Of a stretch of DNA of 64,000 nt, positions 21,828 to 33,767 are shown in pieces. The stretch's first letter is position 1, and every line of letters begins with the position of its first letter. This DNA comes from Turnera subulata (taxonomy: Eukaryota > Streptophyta > Magnoliopsida > Malpighiales > Passifloraceae), in the NCBI GenBank assembly GCA_028386065.3, contig JAKUCV010001409.1, positions 77,587 through 141,586 of the forward strand, written 5' to 3'. Position numbers and translations under genes: made by a program. The notes beneath the pieces are model-generated. The model was not told the origin of the DNA. It saw nothing but the letters and a program-made list of their open reading frames with translations, and ran no database searches.

Positions 21828-24687
21828 ATGGAATCAAGAAACTTCACTCGCTTCCTCCTTATCTTTCTCAGTGGAGCTCTTGTCCTCCTCTTCACTTGGT
21901 ACCATCTCCCCTACACGCCACCGCCCACCACCACTGATGATGACCTCATCAGCTGCGCCACCAACTCCCCTTGGTGCACCTCCAAGAACAACCGCTTCCA
22001 GTCCAAGAAACCACCACCACGTCATCCCACCACCGCCGGCAACTTCCTGAAGAACCCACCAAATCCCGTCCACCGCCACGAGGCAGACACCCCCCACCAC
22101 CCACTTGACCCACTAACCCTCCAAGAACTCAACAAAGTCCGTACAACCCTCAAAGCCCACCCGCTTTTCGCTTCATCCTCGGCCTTCGCGCTTCACTCGG
22201 TTGTCTTAGAAGAGCCCGAGAAAACCCTCGTCCTCCAATGGCAAAAAGGGGACCCCATCCCACCGAGAAAAGCCAGCGTCGTCGCCCGAGTGGACGGCAA
22301 GTCGTTCACCCTCACGGTGGATATAACCGCCGGAGAAGTGACGACCCTGGAAGAAGCAAGCTCCCTCTCCGGTTACCCGACGATGACCATAGAGGACATG
22401 ACGTCGGCGACGTGGGCCCCTCTCTCGAACGCTGGCTTCAACCGCACGATCATCGACCGAGGGGTTGACCTCAAAGACCTTGCATGCTTGCCTATCTCCT
22501 TAGGTTGGTTCGGTAAGAGTGAAGAGAACAGGAGGTTGATCAAGGTGCAGTGCTACTCCATGGAAGGCACTGCAAATTTCTACATGAGGCCAATAGAAGG
22601 GTTGACTGTTTTGCTTGACATGGACACCAGAGAAGTGGTGGAGATATCTGATAAGGGCAGGAACATACCCATACCAAACTCAGCCAACACAGACTACAGA
22701 TCCTCAGCTCATCAGGGAAAGAACCAAGAGTTGATTTTGGTCAACCCGATTTCCATCGAGCAGCCCAAAGGCCCTAGCTTCACTGTGGAAGATGAGCATT
22801 TGGTCAAATGGGCAAACTGGGAATTCCATCTGAAACCCGACCCGAGAGCTGGGGTGGTCATCTCCCGGGCTAGGGTCAGGGACCCGGATAGTGGGGTGTT
22901 GAGGAATGTGATGTACAAAGGGTTTAGTAGTGAGTTGTTTGTGCCTTACATGGACCCTACCGATGCATGGTATTTTAAGACGTATATGGATGCGGGTGAA
23001 TACGGGTTCGGGTTGCAGGCCATGCCACTTGACCCGCTTAATGATTGTCCCCGGAATGCCTATTACATGGACGGTGTCTTCGCCGCCGGCGACGGGACTC
23101 CTTATGTCCGGTCAAACATGGTCTGTGTCTTTGAAAGCTATGCAGGTGATATTGGGTGGAGGCATTCTGAGAGTCCAATTACGGGTATGGAGGTAAGGGG
23201 CTAGCAATTTTGGGTTTTGGAAAATTTTTGGATTTTATTTCATTATTTATCTCACTGTATTTCAGTGTCTGATAGAACAACTTTTGTCAGTTGAAGTGTT
23301 AATTTACTTGGGAAGATTGTTTTATGTGATGTGTTGGCAGATTAGAGAAGTGAGGCCAAAAGTGACACTTGTGGTTCGAATGGCAGCATCAGTGGCCAAC
23401 TACGATTATATTGTTGATTGGGAGTTCCAAACAGATGGACTAATCAGAATTAAGGTTAGTACTAATTTCCCATAAAAAAGTATGATATGAGTTTAAAAAT
23501 ATCTTTGATGTATGGATTCCTTTGTTTGCCTATGCTTTTGGGTTTTTCATGGTCGGTCACTATTGTTTTCTTTTTGGATATTATCTACCGAAAGTGCATG
23601 CCCATCTCAAGAGTGTTATTGATCACAGGTTGGACTTAGTGGGATTTTGATGGTGAAAGGCACATCATATGTGAACATGAACCAACTGCGAGGCCAAGAA
23701 AATCTCTATGGAACCCTATTGTCCGAAAATGTGATCGGAGTTATCCATGATCATTACATCACATTTCACCTTGACATGGACATCGATGGTTCGAACAATT
23801 CCTTTGTCAATGTAAACATTAAGAGGCAACAAACCTCACCGGGAGAATCACCAAGGAGGAGCTACTTAAAAGCTATAAGAAATGTGGCCAAGACTGAGAA
23901 AGATGCACAAATTAAGCTCAAGCTTTATGACCCATCCGAATTCCACGTCATCAACCCGACCAAGACAACACGGGTCGGGAACCCGGTCGGGTACAAGGTG
24001 GTTCCCGGTGGCACAGCCGCTAGCTTGCTTGACCATGATGATCCACCGCAAAAACGTGGTGCATTTACCAATAACCAAATATGGGTCACTCCATATAACA
24101 GGACTGAGCAATGGGCAGGCGGGTTGTTTGTTTACCAGAGCCAAGGTGAAGATACTCTGGCTACTTGGTCAGAAAGGTAAGGAACAACTTGAGTTTAATT
24201 AATTAATTTCTATGAAGTAAGATTAATTAATACCCTTTTTTTAGGATCTAACTGGAGTAGTTCACATGCCTCCACTGATAAGTAATCATTGTTTTCTAAA
24301 TATTCCTATTTTTCGAAAGCATCAATACACTGTTGTTTATGGATTCAATCAAAAGGGCATGCATTGAATAATTGTAGAATCTTGACAAAAAGATGAACAG
24401 AGAAATGTGCAGTTTTTCAATGGCTAACAAGCAAGTTGATGGTTTTTTTTTTTTCCTTTTGTTTTTTTTTTTGTAGGGATCGACCTATTGAGGATAAAGA
24501 CATAGTGTTATGGTACACGCTGGGTTTCCACCATATTCCGTGTCAAGAGGATTTTCCAATTATGCCGACTGTGTCATCAAGTTTTGATCTTAAGCCTGTC
24601 AATTTCTTTGAGAGCAATCCCATTCTTCGGGTCCCACCCAATGTGGAGAAAGATTTGCCTGTTTGCAAGCCTGCTGCAGCTTCTTGA
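21828..24687 (+). CDS. CuAO: Copper amine oxidase, tandem copy 4 (diverged, one intron fewer)
   Basis: Exons are 21828-23192, 23341-23454, 23629-24176 and 24477-24687, encoding 745 aa. The start is ATG (MESRNF); the codon just before it is GTG. A hydrophobic segment (about residues 8-22) is followed by a Pro/Lys/His-rich linker absent from copies 1-3, which explains the extra length. The linker codons are GC-rich compared with the other copies. Features: [10 protein letters not shown] with the base Asp, A-N-Y-D-Y with TPQ precursor Tyr476, [14 protein letters not shown] copper His pair, [10 protein letters not shown]. Exons 3 and 4 of copies 1-3 are fused here into one 548-base exon. The chain ends KPAAAS. 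It is the most divergent member of the array. Confidence 0.95.
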
Positions 24688-25114
24688 GCAACCAAGGATA
24701 TGGGCTTTCATGCTGGATCATAAAGTAGCAGACCATTTATCACCACTGTCTAGGACTGTACATATGTTCAGAATAACATGAGTAAATGGGAATTGATTGA
24801 TCCCCCTATATTATGTATGATCCTTAACCCACATATATGCTTGGATCTTTAAGTTGATGGAGTTGCTTTATCAACAAAATAAATTATGGAGCTGCATGGA
24901 ACAACGATGCGCAACAAGTAGATTTCTTGGACATTTGTTTTTATTTCTCGAATGCGGAAAGGATGAGATTTTGTTCTATCCTGTTAGTTTTAGTCTAGAC
25001 TAGTACTGAATACCAGCAATTTATAATTCAAGAAGCTGAAACCATGAGAGAAAATCTTATTCCATGAAAACAAGAAACATGCTTTTTCAACAAACATTTA
25101 AGTTATTGCTCCTC
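24688..25114. other. Convergent 3' regions of CuAO copy 4 and the first CYP706 gene
   Basis: The two genes are tail to tail. From about 24905 on, the sequence resembles the 3' flank of the second CYP706 gene (34711-34950), so that duplication included downstream DNA. No gene here. Confidence 0.5.
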
Positions 25115-26822
25115 CTATATGTATGTCTCTAAGCTGGGCATTGCAGGAGTAGGAATAATAATTAGAGGGCTTGCTTTTTCTAAGGAGAGCCCAAACTTCT
25201 CCGTAGCATCCAGTTCTGTACCATCTGGCAATGCCCACTGGAACATATGCACAAATGTAGCCAACACATGAAGCAACATCCTTTCAGCCAAGGTTTGGCC
25301 CGCACAACTTCTCCTGCCAGAACCAAACGGAAGATATTGCATATGCTTTCCTGAGTAACCAAACTTATTGTCTTCACCTAAGAACCTTTCTGGTTGAAAT
25401 TCCAGGGGAGCATCCCAGAACTCAGGGTCCCTATGCATAGCCCAAGCATTAAGCAGAACAGTTGTGTTCTTGGGTATGGTGTACCCACCAACTTTGGTTG
25501 ATTTGCTTGGGCGGCGAGGCAATAGTAAAGCGCCAAGTGGGTGCAATCTTTGTGTCTCCTTCACCACTGCTTGAAAGTAAGGTAACTTATGAACATGGAA
25601 TTCTTCAACAATGTTGTTGATACCCACCACTTGGGTTAGTTCTTCTTGGACTTTGGCCATTACTTGTGGATGTAGCATCAATTCTGTCATTACCCATTGG
25701 ATTGCGTTTGATACTGAGTCGGGTCCAGCAACCACAATATCCTGTTCAGTATTGACAGAACAAAAAATAAAAAACAAACAATAGGCAACAGTCAACAGAT
25801 ATGATAAAAAAAAAAAAAGAGAGGAGAGAAGTACTTATTTATAACCCCCTAGAAAAAGAAACCAAAAGAATATTGGAAGTGTTAGAAATATGAAAGTTTA
25901 CCATGAGCAAGGCCTTAATCTGTCGTCGGGAAATTGGCTCCCCTGTTTCATGATCCCTGAACTCCAGCAGGAAATGCAAAAAGTTCTTCCTTTGGTTGTC
26001 TTTTGCATCTTCTCCTCTTGTCTTTACCTCTTTCACCAGTCGATCAATCTGAAAATCATAAGTTTCTTCAATTTGTTTCAATAACTTCTTCATTTTCCTC
26101 TCCACCCCTTGTATGTCAAATCTAGCCAAGACCGGGAAGAAATCCGACACATTTGGTCTTTGTAGCAAGTCAGTCAATTGTGGTACTAATGCCCGAAACA
26201 GACCCACCAAATCTGTTTCCCCGTTCACCGCACCAAGTGTTCCACCCCAAGTCATGCTTGATATCACATTAGCCACAGTACAAAAAGCTACCTCCCGAAT
26301 ATTAACCCGCTGCCCAATCTTGCCATACAATTCTCTCACACTCTTCATCACCTCTTCTCTCCGAAGAGGGTATAACGAATCAAGATTCGCATTGCTTAAC
26401 ATCTCATGCGCAAATATTCTGCGCAGCATTCGCCATTCCGGGCCGTAAGCTGCACAGGCAATGTCCTTCTTGCCAAAGGAGAAAGTTGATGCTGCAATGG
26501 TTGGACTTCGATTGGCAAAGATTATGTCTTGCTCTTGGACAACCTCTTTTGCTAAGGTTGGGGAGCTTATGATAATGCATAGCTTCTGTCCAAGCTGCAG
26601 CTTGTAAATTGGACCATAAGTTCTTGCAAGATTCAAGAACAGTTGGTGAAGATTAGGGGTTAGAAATGGGAGATACCCAATAATGGGAAGACCACGGGGT
26701 CCAGGAGGTAGTAGTCTAGGCTCATGTACTGATCTCAGCTTTGTTAATGACCATAGGAATAAGATCAAAGTTCCGGGTAAAAGCAGAATGCAAAGCATTG
26801 TTGGTGTAATCATGTCTTCCAT
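25115..26822 (-). CDS. CYP706: CYP706-family cytochrome P450, gene 1
   Basis: ER-anchored heme-thiolate monooxygenase; substrate unknown. Exons are 26822-25902 and 25741-25115 (phase-0 intron), encoding 515 aa. Features: N-terminal membrane anchor (LCILLLPGTLILFLWSL), proline hinge LPPGPRGLP, K-helix E369-x-x-R372, PERF motif QPERF, heme loop FGSGRRSCAG with Cys453. The oxygen-activation motif, usually A/G-G-x-D-T-T, reads A-G-P-D-S-V, so Ser replaces the conserved Thr. The start MEDMIT leaves a second in-frame Met at codon 4. Family-level resemblance is to CYP706A enzymes (remembered Arabidopsis neighbours At4g12300-At4g12330). It is nearly the same as the gene at 34951-36600. Confidence 0.93.
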
Positions 26823-26890
26823 TTCCTAAGTGTCAATGCAGAAGTAGCATTACTATACTTGAATTTGTGATGGGTGTGTAGAGTTAGGAC

Positions 26891-26900
26891 AATTTTATAG
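26891..26900 (-). promoter_or_regulatory. TATA box of CYP706 gene 1
   Basis: CTATAAAATT on the minus strand, about 70 bases before the ATG at 26822. The corresponding position of the duplicate gene (near 36670) reads TTTTTTAATAACTT, so this TATA is not conserved in the copy. Confidence 0.6.
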
Positions 26901-28733
26901 AAAAGAGAGACTAGGAGTTTAGTGAAAAGATATATACTAGTATGTAGCTAGGAGCTGCAATGGGACTGTTGATACGAACTGGATCTTTTTGGGACTTTAA
27001 GATGAGCTTATATTTAAGCAATTTTCATTTACGAGTTAAATATTAATAAAGTATGTTAGAGACACATAAAAAATATTATTAGTAGTATTTTTAAGATCGC
27101 TCTAAAATTTAATATATCATGATTATGATTATTAATTTTAATTTAAACCTGAATTAAAGTCAGTGGAATCGAACGATGTTAATATTATATTTAATTTTTA
27201 AAATCAGTAAGATAATACTTATTTTTAATTTTAAATATTTATTATTATTATAAATTTTAAATTCAATATTATTTGGAGGGTAGTCTTAGATTATTACAAA
27301 TTTGGACAGGCTAATGTTGAAAAAAATCATGGGGGAATAGAAATTTTAGAAATCTGCACCAACGTGTTGGTCTTCCAAATTTAGCTATATTTAGGGCTGA
27401 ACTGAACTGTTTTCCAAATTTATTATGACCGAATAACGATTATCGAAATTATTTCGGTTCAAATTTAAATTAATCAAGATGTCTGCCATCACTTTATCGT
27501 CAAATAGATTGGTCCTTACTTCCATAAATATCTGCATATTCTAGTGAGTAGGATTAGGCAATGAATTTAAGTCAATTAGGAAACTTTCTTTTCTCAATTA
27601 TGCAGAAATTCAGAAACTATGGTCCTAGTGGAACGATTTGAATTACCAAAGTATCCATTCTCTCTAGTCCCAGTCATTAGATCCAAGAGTTTTATCTTCT
27701 ACTACTTTGTAGTTATTCTTTATAACTCTATGATTCTTTCTTTCTTTATTTCCAAACTAATCTTTTCTCCATCCTTTAGCCTCTCTAATTATCTACCTCT
27801 CTTATTGCAAATCCCTTGACGATTGCTACATGAGGAACATTGGAAAACTGCAGATTACTTTACTTTGCTTGCAACTGTTTTTTTTTTTTTTAATGAAGAC
27901 GTGCATGATCCACAACCCATATTGTTAAGAAAGCAAGTTTTGTAAAAAAAATCAAGGTTTGTCTCTCTTTTCATGGGTTGCTGAAAGGTGTATGATCGTG
28001 AAGACAGGATGTTTGGTATAGACAGCCACGTGGTTTTGTTTACCACAAAAAGTACAATTCTTAAAAACAAAATTATATGACTGTTCGGTTCGGTTGATTT
28101 CTAATAGGTTGAAGTTGTAACCGAATCGTGAACAGATACTCAATTTCATTTCGAAACCAAATTATTTATCTCGATTCGAAAATCAACCGAAATTTAATCA
28201 ATTCAGTTAGGAAGATTGGTAAATTGGGTGAAGCCGAAATTTGCTCACTCCTAACTCCGCCAATTGCAGGACTTTTTTTTTTCTAGTCTTGTTCCGCTTT
28301 GAGCTTCGTACCAATTGTCTCATCGGGCTATTATGTGGTACCCTAGTCTGCAAGTATGGCTTTCAATTGCGCCGCATAGGGTTGAGAAAAAAACCGTGCC
28401 GACGGAGCCAAATTTTGTGGTATCCTAGTCTGCAAGTCGGCTGTGTTTTGAACTGTCGGTACTCGGCACAGGTCGATACCGTCCGGCCCAACACACACCC
28501 ACCAACCTAAATTTTCCTACCCAACCAATACCCCCGGCAACGCACCCAACCCAAGTCTACAAACAAAAATTAAAGCCCTAAAATCACTAACCCTGAATCC
28601 TAATTCATTTCACTCTCTCTCTCCCCCTCGTCGTCTCGCTCTCTCTCTCTCTCTCTCAAACCTCCTCCGCCGCCACCCACACTCCCCTCTTCCCTCTCTC
28701 CCTCTCTTTTTTCCTCTCTTTCTTTATTCCCAT
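26901..28733. other. Intergenic region with decayed MITE-like sequence
   Basis: Very AT-rich (27000-27300). The segment of about 28080-28255 ends TGCTCACTCCTAA, the type of end seen in hAT MITEs, and is rich in GGTTCGG / AACCGAA strings; no partner end or target duplication was found. A CT microsatellite lies at about 28612-28660. No gene is recognised. Confidence 0.4.
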
Positions 28734-28738
28734 CTATT

Positions 28739-28933
28739 TGATACGACACCGTGGCAAATGGACGACTTGTCACTTGGTATTAGTATAGGGCTATAAATAT
28801 TCCCACAAGAGTATTCTGTAATGAAGATTGATCATTTGAAAATATTATTGTTTCGTTCCTTTCTTGTTCTTTTCTTTATTTTCTTGTTCTCTTCTGTTCT
28901 TCAATCGGGCTCTGTTACGAATCGATCATAACA
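28739..28933 (+). repeat. Left LTR
   Basis: 195 bp, starts TGATACGACACC and ends ATCATAACA. It differs from the right LTR at only a few positions seen by eye (for example GGCAAAT versus GGTAAAT), pointing to a fairly young insertion. Confidence 0.93.
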
Positions 28934-28954
28934 ATTGGCGTCGTCTGTCCATCG

Positions 28955-29794
28955 ATGGCCATGGAGCAACCACAAGAACAACGTTGCTGGCCGTCTTCTC
29001 TTCCGCCATTTCAGCCTTGGCCGTGGTTCTCATCCTCTCCGTCAATACCGATTCCACCTTCATCACCGACACCGCTTAGGGTTTCAGGGCTGCCCGGTTC
29101 CTCTTTGTTACCACAATTCGCGTCGGCGATTTCTTCACCTTTCTTGGCGGTTTCTTCTCTTGGAGGCTCCAACGCGGGAGTCTCTGTTCCGTACTCGTCA
29201 CCAGCAATGGTCCCCCAATCCTTCCACTCCTCGCCGTGGGGAGTGGATTGCGGGTCGATGTGGTCGTCTTCAACGCTTCCAGTTGCGCGTTCTGGGTTTG
29301 CCTCTTCTTCGACGATTTCGAATCAGTTCCCCGTGCAGTATGATTCTCTTTCGTTGCAGTCTGATCAGTTTTTGGCGATGCGAATTCCACCTTGGTCACA
29401 GGCGAAGGTTCATTCTTTGTCGTCTGAATCAATCTCAGAGGCATCACTACCTGTTTTGCCTCCATCAGTTTCTAATTACTCGAATTCTTGCCCAACTGTT
29501 CGACAAAATGCTCCAATGACTCCACATGGTTCAGTCCCTCAGATTTCTTATAGTTCTCCACTGCAAGAACTATTATTGTCCCCTCAGGGTGCTGCTGCAT
29601 CTGAATTCCAGCATCGAGAACCGTCAATTATGCCGCAACAACTTTGTGCACCGGTGAGCAAGGTGCAGCCTCATGATCAGGTTCCATTCTTTGAAACAAA
29701 AAACTTTACCATCAGCGAATTGAATGAACGCAGTTATATGCATCGTCTTTGTCTTTGGTGTGATGAAAATGATGTTCATGGGCATTCTTTGTAG
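28955..29794 (+). pseudogene. Degenerate gag-like frame of the LTR element, part 1
   Basis: A 279-codon frame from an ATG 22 bases after the left LTR. The N-terminal 200 residues are rich in Ser and Pro and not recognised. The C-terminal end, ELNERSYMHRLCLWCDEN, then H-G-H, resembles the zinc-knuckle of plant Ty3/Gypsy gag (C-x2-C-x7-H-x-C), with the last Cys lost. The reading frame closes there, and similarity continues in the next frame. I infer a gag remnant with a frameshift near 29790. Confidence 0.5.
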
Positions 29795-30593
29795 TCATAA
29801 ATTGTGGCTGCATATAGAAGTATATGATGATAACTTGGAAAAGTTGTTATTCACTATGGATAATGGCAGTGATGCTACTGTATCCAAAGTGCGTGAAGTG
29901 AGTGTTTTTGAAGTTAGTGATCTCTCTTTGGTCTCCAAAGGCATTCCAGCTCATGAACTACAAATGTTGATGAGTAATGAGACAAAGAACAAACCATATG
30001 CTGATGATGTGATTGCATTGGGCGAGTCACAGCACGTAGTAGTTGAACAGGACACTACCAAGGTAGCAGAGGAGGCAACACACCTTTTGCCAATCACGAA
30101 AAGAGTCATTGGTGAGCTTGGTGAAGGATTGTTGCTTGAGAAGAAAAATGGTAGATCAGTGAGGATTCAAGTATGGGGGAAATTGAAGAAAAGGCAGAAG
30201 AGGAGGGTAATTGGATTTGATCAGACAATGAGAAAGAAGATGAGAATGAAGAAGCTTATGTCATTTTTTCAGGTGAAAAGGAAGTATGGCAAGAAAAAAG
30301 GGGGTAACTTGGGTCAATGGAAGAGGTTCAGGAAGAAAATGAGAATGACAAGAAAGTTTGTGCTTTGTAAATGCAAGAAATTAGGGACAAGGAAGATGAA
30401 TAGAGGAATGGAGGTTGGTAAGTCAATGAGGAAGGAAATGAGAAGGAGGGAAACGAGTAGTGCTATGCAAATCTTCTGTGGTAAAGGAGGGTATGATTCT
30501 CAGAATTTTAATGTGAAGGCCCTCTCCCCGAGGAACCCACCATATTCAGGTATTGTTACATCACATCCCTCAGCCCACACCTCTTGGGTTTAA
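29724..30593 (+). pseudogene. Continuation of gag-like region in another frame
   Basis: The useful part starts at about 29790 with CSHKLWLHIEVYDD, which resembles the stretch following the gag zinc knuckle in Gypsy elements. Downstream the frame becomes Lys/Arg/Met-rich and is unrecognised, probably decayed. It runs into a SINE at about 30515, so its last residues are not ancestral. Confidence 0.4.
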
Positions 30594-30684
30594 TCCTTTA
30601 CCATGCTGCAGCACTAGGGATTCGAACTCGGGACGTGATGCTTTTTATCCCCCTCAAGGAGAGCACCTTCACCAATTGTTTAAA
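30515..30684 (-). mobile_element. Second tRNA-derived SINE fragment
   Basis: On the minus strand, a B-box-like GAGTTCGAATCCC (complement at 30621-30633) is preceded by an A-box-like TTGGTGAAGGTGC near 30675, then a body to about 30515. It lies inside the LTR element, and its head is abutted by the solo LTR at 30685, so it inserted before the solo LTR. Exact ends are uncertain. Confidence 0.55.
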
Positions 30685-32653
30685 TGGACTTAAAGTTACG
30701 GACTTAGGACCTAATCACGGATAAATAAATTCACGGACATTAAGAACGGGCTCGAAGCCCAATTTCATAATCGGTAAAAATTTGGACTTAAGGAAGTGGG
30801 CCCACGGCTCGGAATTTGTGATTAAGGATTCAGTGGGCATTAGGCCCGAGAACCGTTAATGAACTTAGACCGACGAACCTTAGATCCCTAATCGTTGGAG
30901 ATTTGGATGAGGAAATATCCTTTTGGACTTAGACTCGGAGATCTTATAATCGGATAGTTAGGGTCGGGAGATACTCGATTAGAACATACCTTAGCATACA
31001 TACACGTTTATTCCTAAATTGGTTTAGTGATTATACTATGTGCCGGTATTCAGGCACGGGAGATACCTCGGGAGCTGTAGACTCGGATCGGGAAGATGTC
31101 ATAATCTGCATTTTGAGGTGACATTACAAGTCTTTTATATATTTTTGTGAATGCATGTTGGTGTGGTTTGTTTGTTACTTGCCTTGTCCGCTACATGCGA
31201 TGATTGGAATTGTATACCTGATTGTTCTCACATGCCTAATTTCTATATGAAAAACTGTTATGAAATATAACAAGTAATATGCTTTGGTGATAGTGAGTAG
31301 TTATGGGCCGAAGGCCCGGATTAGACAGGGACACATACCATTCACACTTCCCTGAAAGACATAATGTACTTCAACAGAAATGTAAAGTGTAATTAAGAAT
31401 AAAATACTAAATTCTACTGTGGCGTCGGTTGGTAGCCCCGAGGGAGGGTTGGGTACCCTCGGNTATAATTAGATTTTCTCATATATTAAATAAAATTATA
31501 AATTGTAGAATCATAATATAATAATATTTTAAAGCATTTATAGAAATATTTTTGGATAATTTTAGTAACTTTAGCCTTAAATATTGAATAAGTCTTATAT
31601 TAAATCAGTAAAATATCTATACCCTAAATATAATCGGGTCATAAACAGGTACCTATCGGGTTAGCGGGTCAACCCGCGACCTGACCTGCTAATTTTCGTG
31701 TCGTGTCGGGTCGACCCATTTAACTAAACGGGTTGAAAATCTCTGACCTATACCTGCTAATTTCGTGTCGGGTTCGTGTCGGGTTGTCGTGTCACTACCC
31801 GTTTTGCCAGGTCTATGTCTGAGTGCACCCTCAGGTAGCTAGCGGCCACTCGAGATTTATCAGTGGTTTTTGGCCTCAGAATCTACCCCTTCTGAGGTTC
31901 GACATTTGGGTTTCACACCCTGATCTGATCAGATGCGCTACCGAGACTTGACTTACAGTAGAGGGCCCATAATGATAAAAATAATAATTATAATAATTAA
32001 AATATCGCATCAAATCTAAATACTAAGAACAATAATACAATAAGATATTTATGTGTTGGTGAGTGATTCTGATTTGCTTGTATGCTGTACTTGTGCTCGT
32101 GAGCTACTCACCCTACGAGCATGACTTCACTTTCATGTATACTTAGACTTTTAATGATTACTGAGTAGGCGACTCACATAATCGCCACCGTTGTTTTTTT
32201 TTCAGACTTTAGTTAGCGTGCAGACTCATTTATACCTTCGACTCGAAGTTCAGACGCAGACACTTCAGCAGGTAGTTGTGCATCATCTCACGGTGGGATC
32301 CATAGGGCCATATGCATGATATTTTCTATCTTGAGTTTTATTATTATTTTCATCTTCTGCTGCATGTGAAATAATTCGAGATGTCATAAATATTTTATCT
32401 CTATATCGGCAGTTAGCCGGAGTTTGATTTTGTGATATTATGTCGGCGTGATACCGTGATGACTTACTACTTGTTAAGCCGGTTGATCTCGTTTACTTTT
32501 ATGACATCTCGTTGTTAATACATTTTCATAGAAAATGTTCGTATGCCGAAGCATCGGTTTTTGTACCCCGGGTTTCAAGAGTATTTTGGTAACTTTTTTT
32601 TCATTTAATTATTTTATTTTTATTTAATTGGGGTACGGGCTTCCACATTTAAA
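30679..32653. mobile_element. Probable solo LTR nested in the LTR element
   Basis: The segment 30685-32647 (1963 bp) begins TGGACTTAAAG, ends GGGCTTCCACA, and is flanked on both sides by TTTAAA (30679-30684 and 32648-32653). TG...CA ends and the absence of coding sequence fit a solo LTR, and its length fits Gypsy chromovirus LTRs. A further insertion (about 31464-31828) lies within it. The 6-base flank is one longer than the usual 5, so one boundary base is ambiguous. Confidence 0.6.
31464..31828. mobile_element. hAT-like fragment rich in GGGTCGGGTC motifs
   Basis: AT-rich DNA is followed by a cluster of CGGGTC / GACCCG strings and ends CCCGTTTTGCCAGGTCTA, whose reverse complement (TAGACCTGGCAAAACGGG) is a typical hAT-MITE terminus. 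The opposite terminus is not seen; the left edge coincides with an undetermined base at 31463, where assembly may be imperfect. Confidence 0.4.
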
Positions 32654-32829
32654 ACCAGGGGAAAATGGTGGAGCTTGCAAGTAGCAAATCAGTGTGTTAG
32701 TTTGAGAGAAAAGTAGGGACAGAATGCTAGCTTGGGAGTAATAAATGAGTGTATTGAAGCAGGGGGAAATGGGGACAAAGCAATAGATGTTTCACAACAT
32801 TTGATCCAGGAGGATTTGGTGGAATTTTT

Positions 32830-33285
32830 GTGGCGATCAATTCTAAAGTCATTCAGCTTCAAAATGTTGATCAGATTTTCTTCTTATTAAGGAGAAAAAT
32901 GTGGTACCTGGTTGCAGCAGAATTGAATTTTGTCATGGAGCAAAAATGCAGGCTGCTTGAATGTTTTGAGGTGGGGTTGCTGGTGATGCAACTAGCTTTT
33001 GGGAGCAGTAATGTGCAACATCAAGTTGAACAAGTTTTTGAAGATCAAGTTGATGATTTACTTGTCACCTCTGCAACTGTATCAAATAAGATCATGCTGC
33101 AAACCAGAGATTATATCCACATGAGGGAAGCTGCTAGTGATCTTGGAAAGGATAAATGTTACAGGATGGTACTTTTTTTAGCAGAATGGGTACAGAGACA
33201 CCAAATGCATTCACAACATGCTGATGAGGCCGAATTTGGTGGATTTGAGCAGGAACTCTTGGATTTTAGTTTTCATCCGGGTTGA
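32830..33285 (+). other. Unrecognised 151-codon frame in the LTR element
   Basis: It lies between the solo LTR and the right LTR. The translation (MAINSKVIQLQNVDQIFF...) has no motif I can name. It may be decayed element coding sequence or captured host sequence. Confidence 0.25.
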
Positions 33286-33567
33286 TTCAGTTGATTGTAT
33301 GTCGTGGCAAAAGGCTGAAGTTGAGCAGGAACTCTTTGTTTTTTGCTTTTGATCCTGGTTGATTCATTAGTCTGGCTATTCACATCCCAATGCCTCTTGG
33401 GAGTGGTCCAATGAGATCATCTCTAGATTTCGAGAGTTCAAGTATGTTAGTGTTGTTGTGTTTGGGTTACTTCTAGGGGTATATCGTACAGTCATTTCTG
33501 TGTTTGTGTCTTGAGTGATGATTTGTTTCTTTTTGGAGTTATAGTCTTTTCTTCTGGGAGGGAGTAT

Positions 33568-33762
33568 TGATACGACACCGTGGTAAATGGACGACTTGTC
33601 ACTTGGTATTAGTATAGGGCTATAAATATTCCCACAAGAGTATTCTGTAATGAAGATTGATCATTTGAAAATATTATTGTTTCGTTCCTTTTTTGTTCTT
33701 TTCTTTATTTTCTTGTTCTCTTATGTTCTTCAATCGGGCTCTATTACGAATCGATCGTAACA
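33568..33762 (+). repeat. Right LTR
   Basis: 195 bp, TGATACGACACC to GATCGTAACA, preceded by the polypurine tract at 33556-33567 and followed by the CTATT target duplication. Confidence 0.93.
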
Positions 33763-33767
33763 CTATT

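Larger units (their letters stand above)
28734..33767 (+). mobile_element. Non-autonomous LTR retrotransposon with gag remnant and nested insertions
   Basis: Two 195-bp LTRs (28739-28933 and 33568-33762), nearly identical by eye and both TG...CA, are flanked by the exact 5-bp target duplication CTATT (28734-28738 and 33763-33767). A primer-binding-like site, ATTGGCGTCGTCTG, follows the left LTR at 28934, and a polypurine tract GGGAGGGAG precedes the right LTR at 33556. The LTR carries CTATAAATA (28791-28799) as a possible TATA. There is no reverse transcriptase, integrase or RNase H frame, so it must be mobilised in trans. The total is 5024 bp, of which about 2 kb is a later insertion. Confidence 0.93.

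Noticed and set aside
28612..28735. CT-rich leader suggesting a host promoter disrupted by the LTR element
   Set aside because: CT-rich DNA does continue after the right LTR, but no coding sequence follows, so I cannot support a disrupted gene.
28955..29519. Overlapping His/Arg-rich frame as a host gene
   Set aside because: It lies in the LTR element, overlaps the gag-like frame in another phase and has composition expected of a shifted Ser/Pro-rich sequence.
31310..31345. GGGCCGAAGGCCC palindrome as a regulatory site
   Set aside because: It is inside the solo LTR, where such short palindromes are common; no function can be supported.
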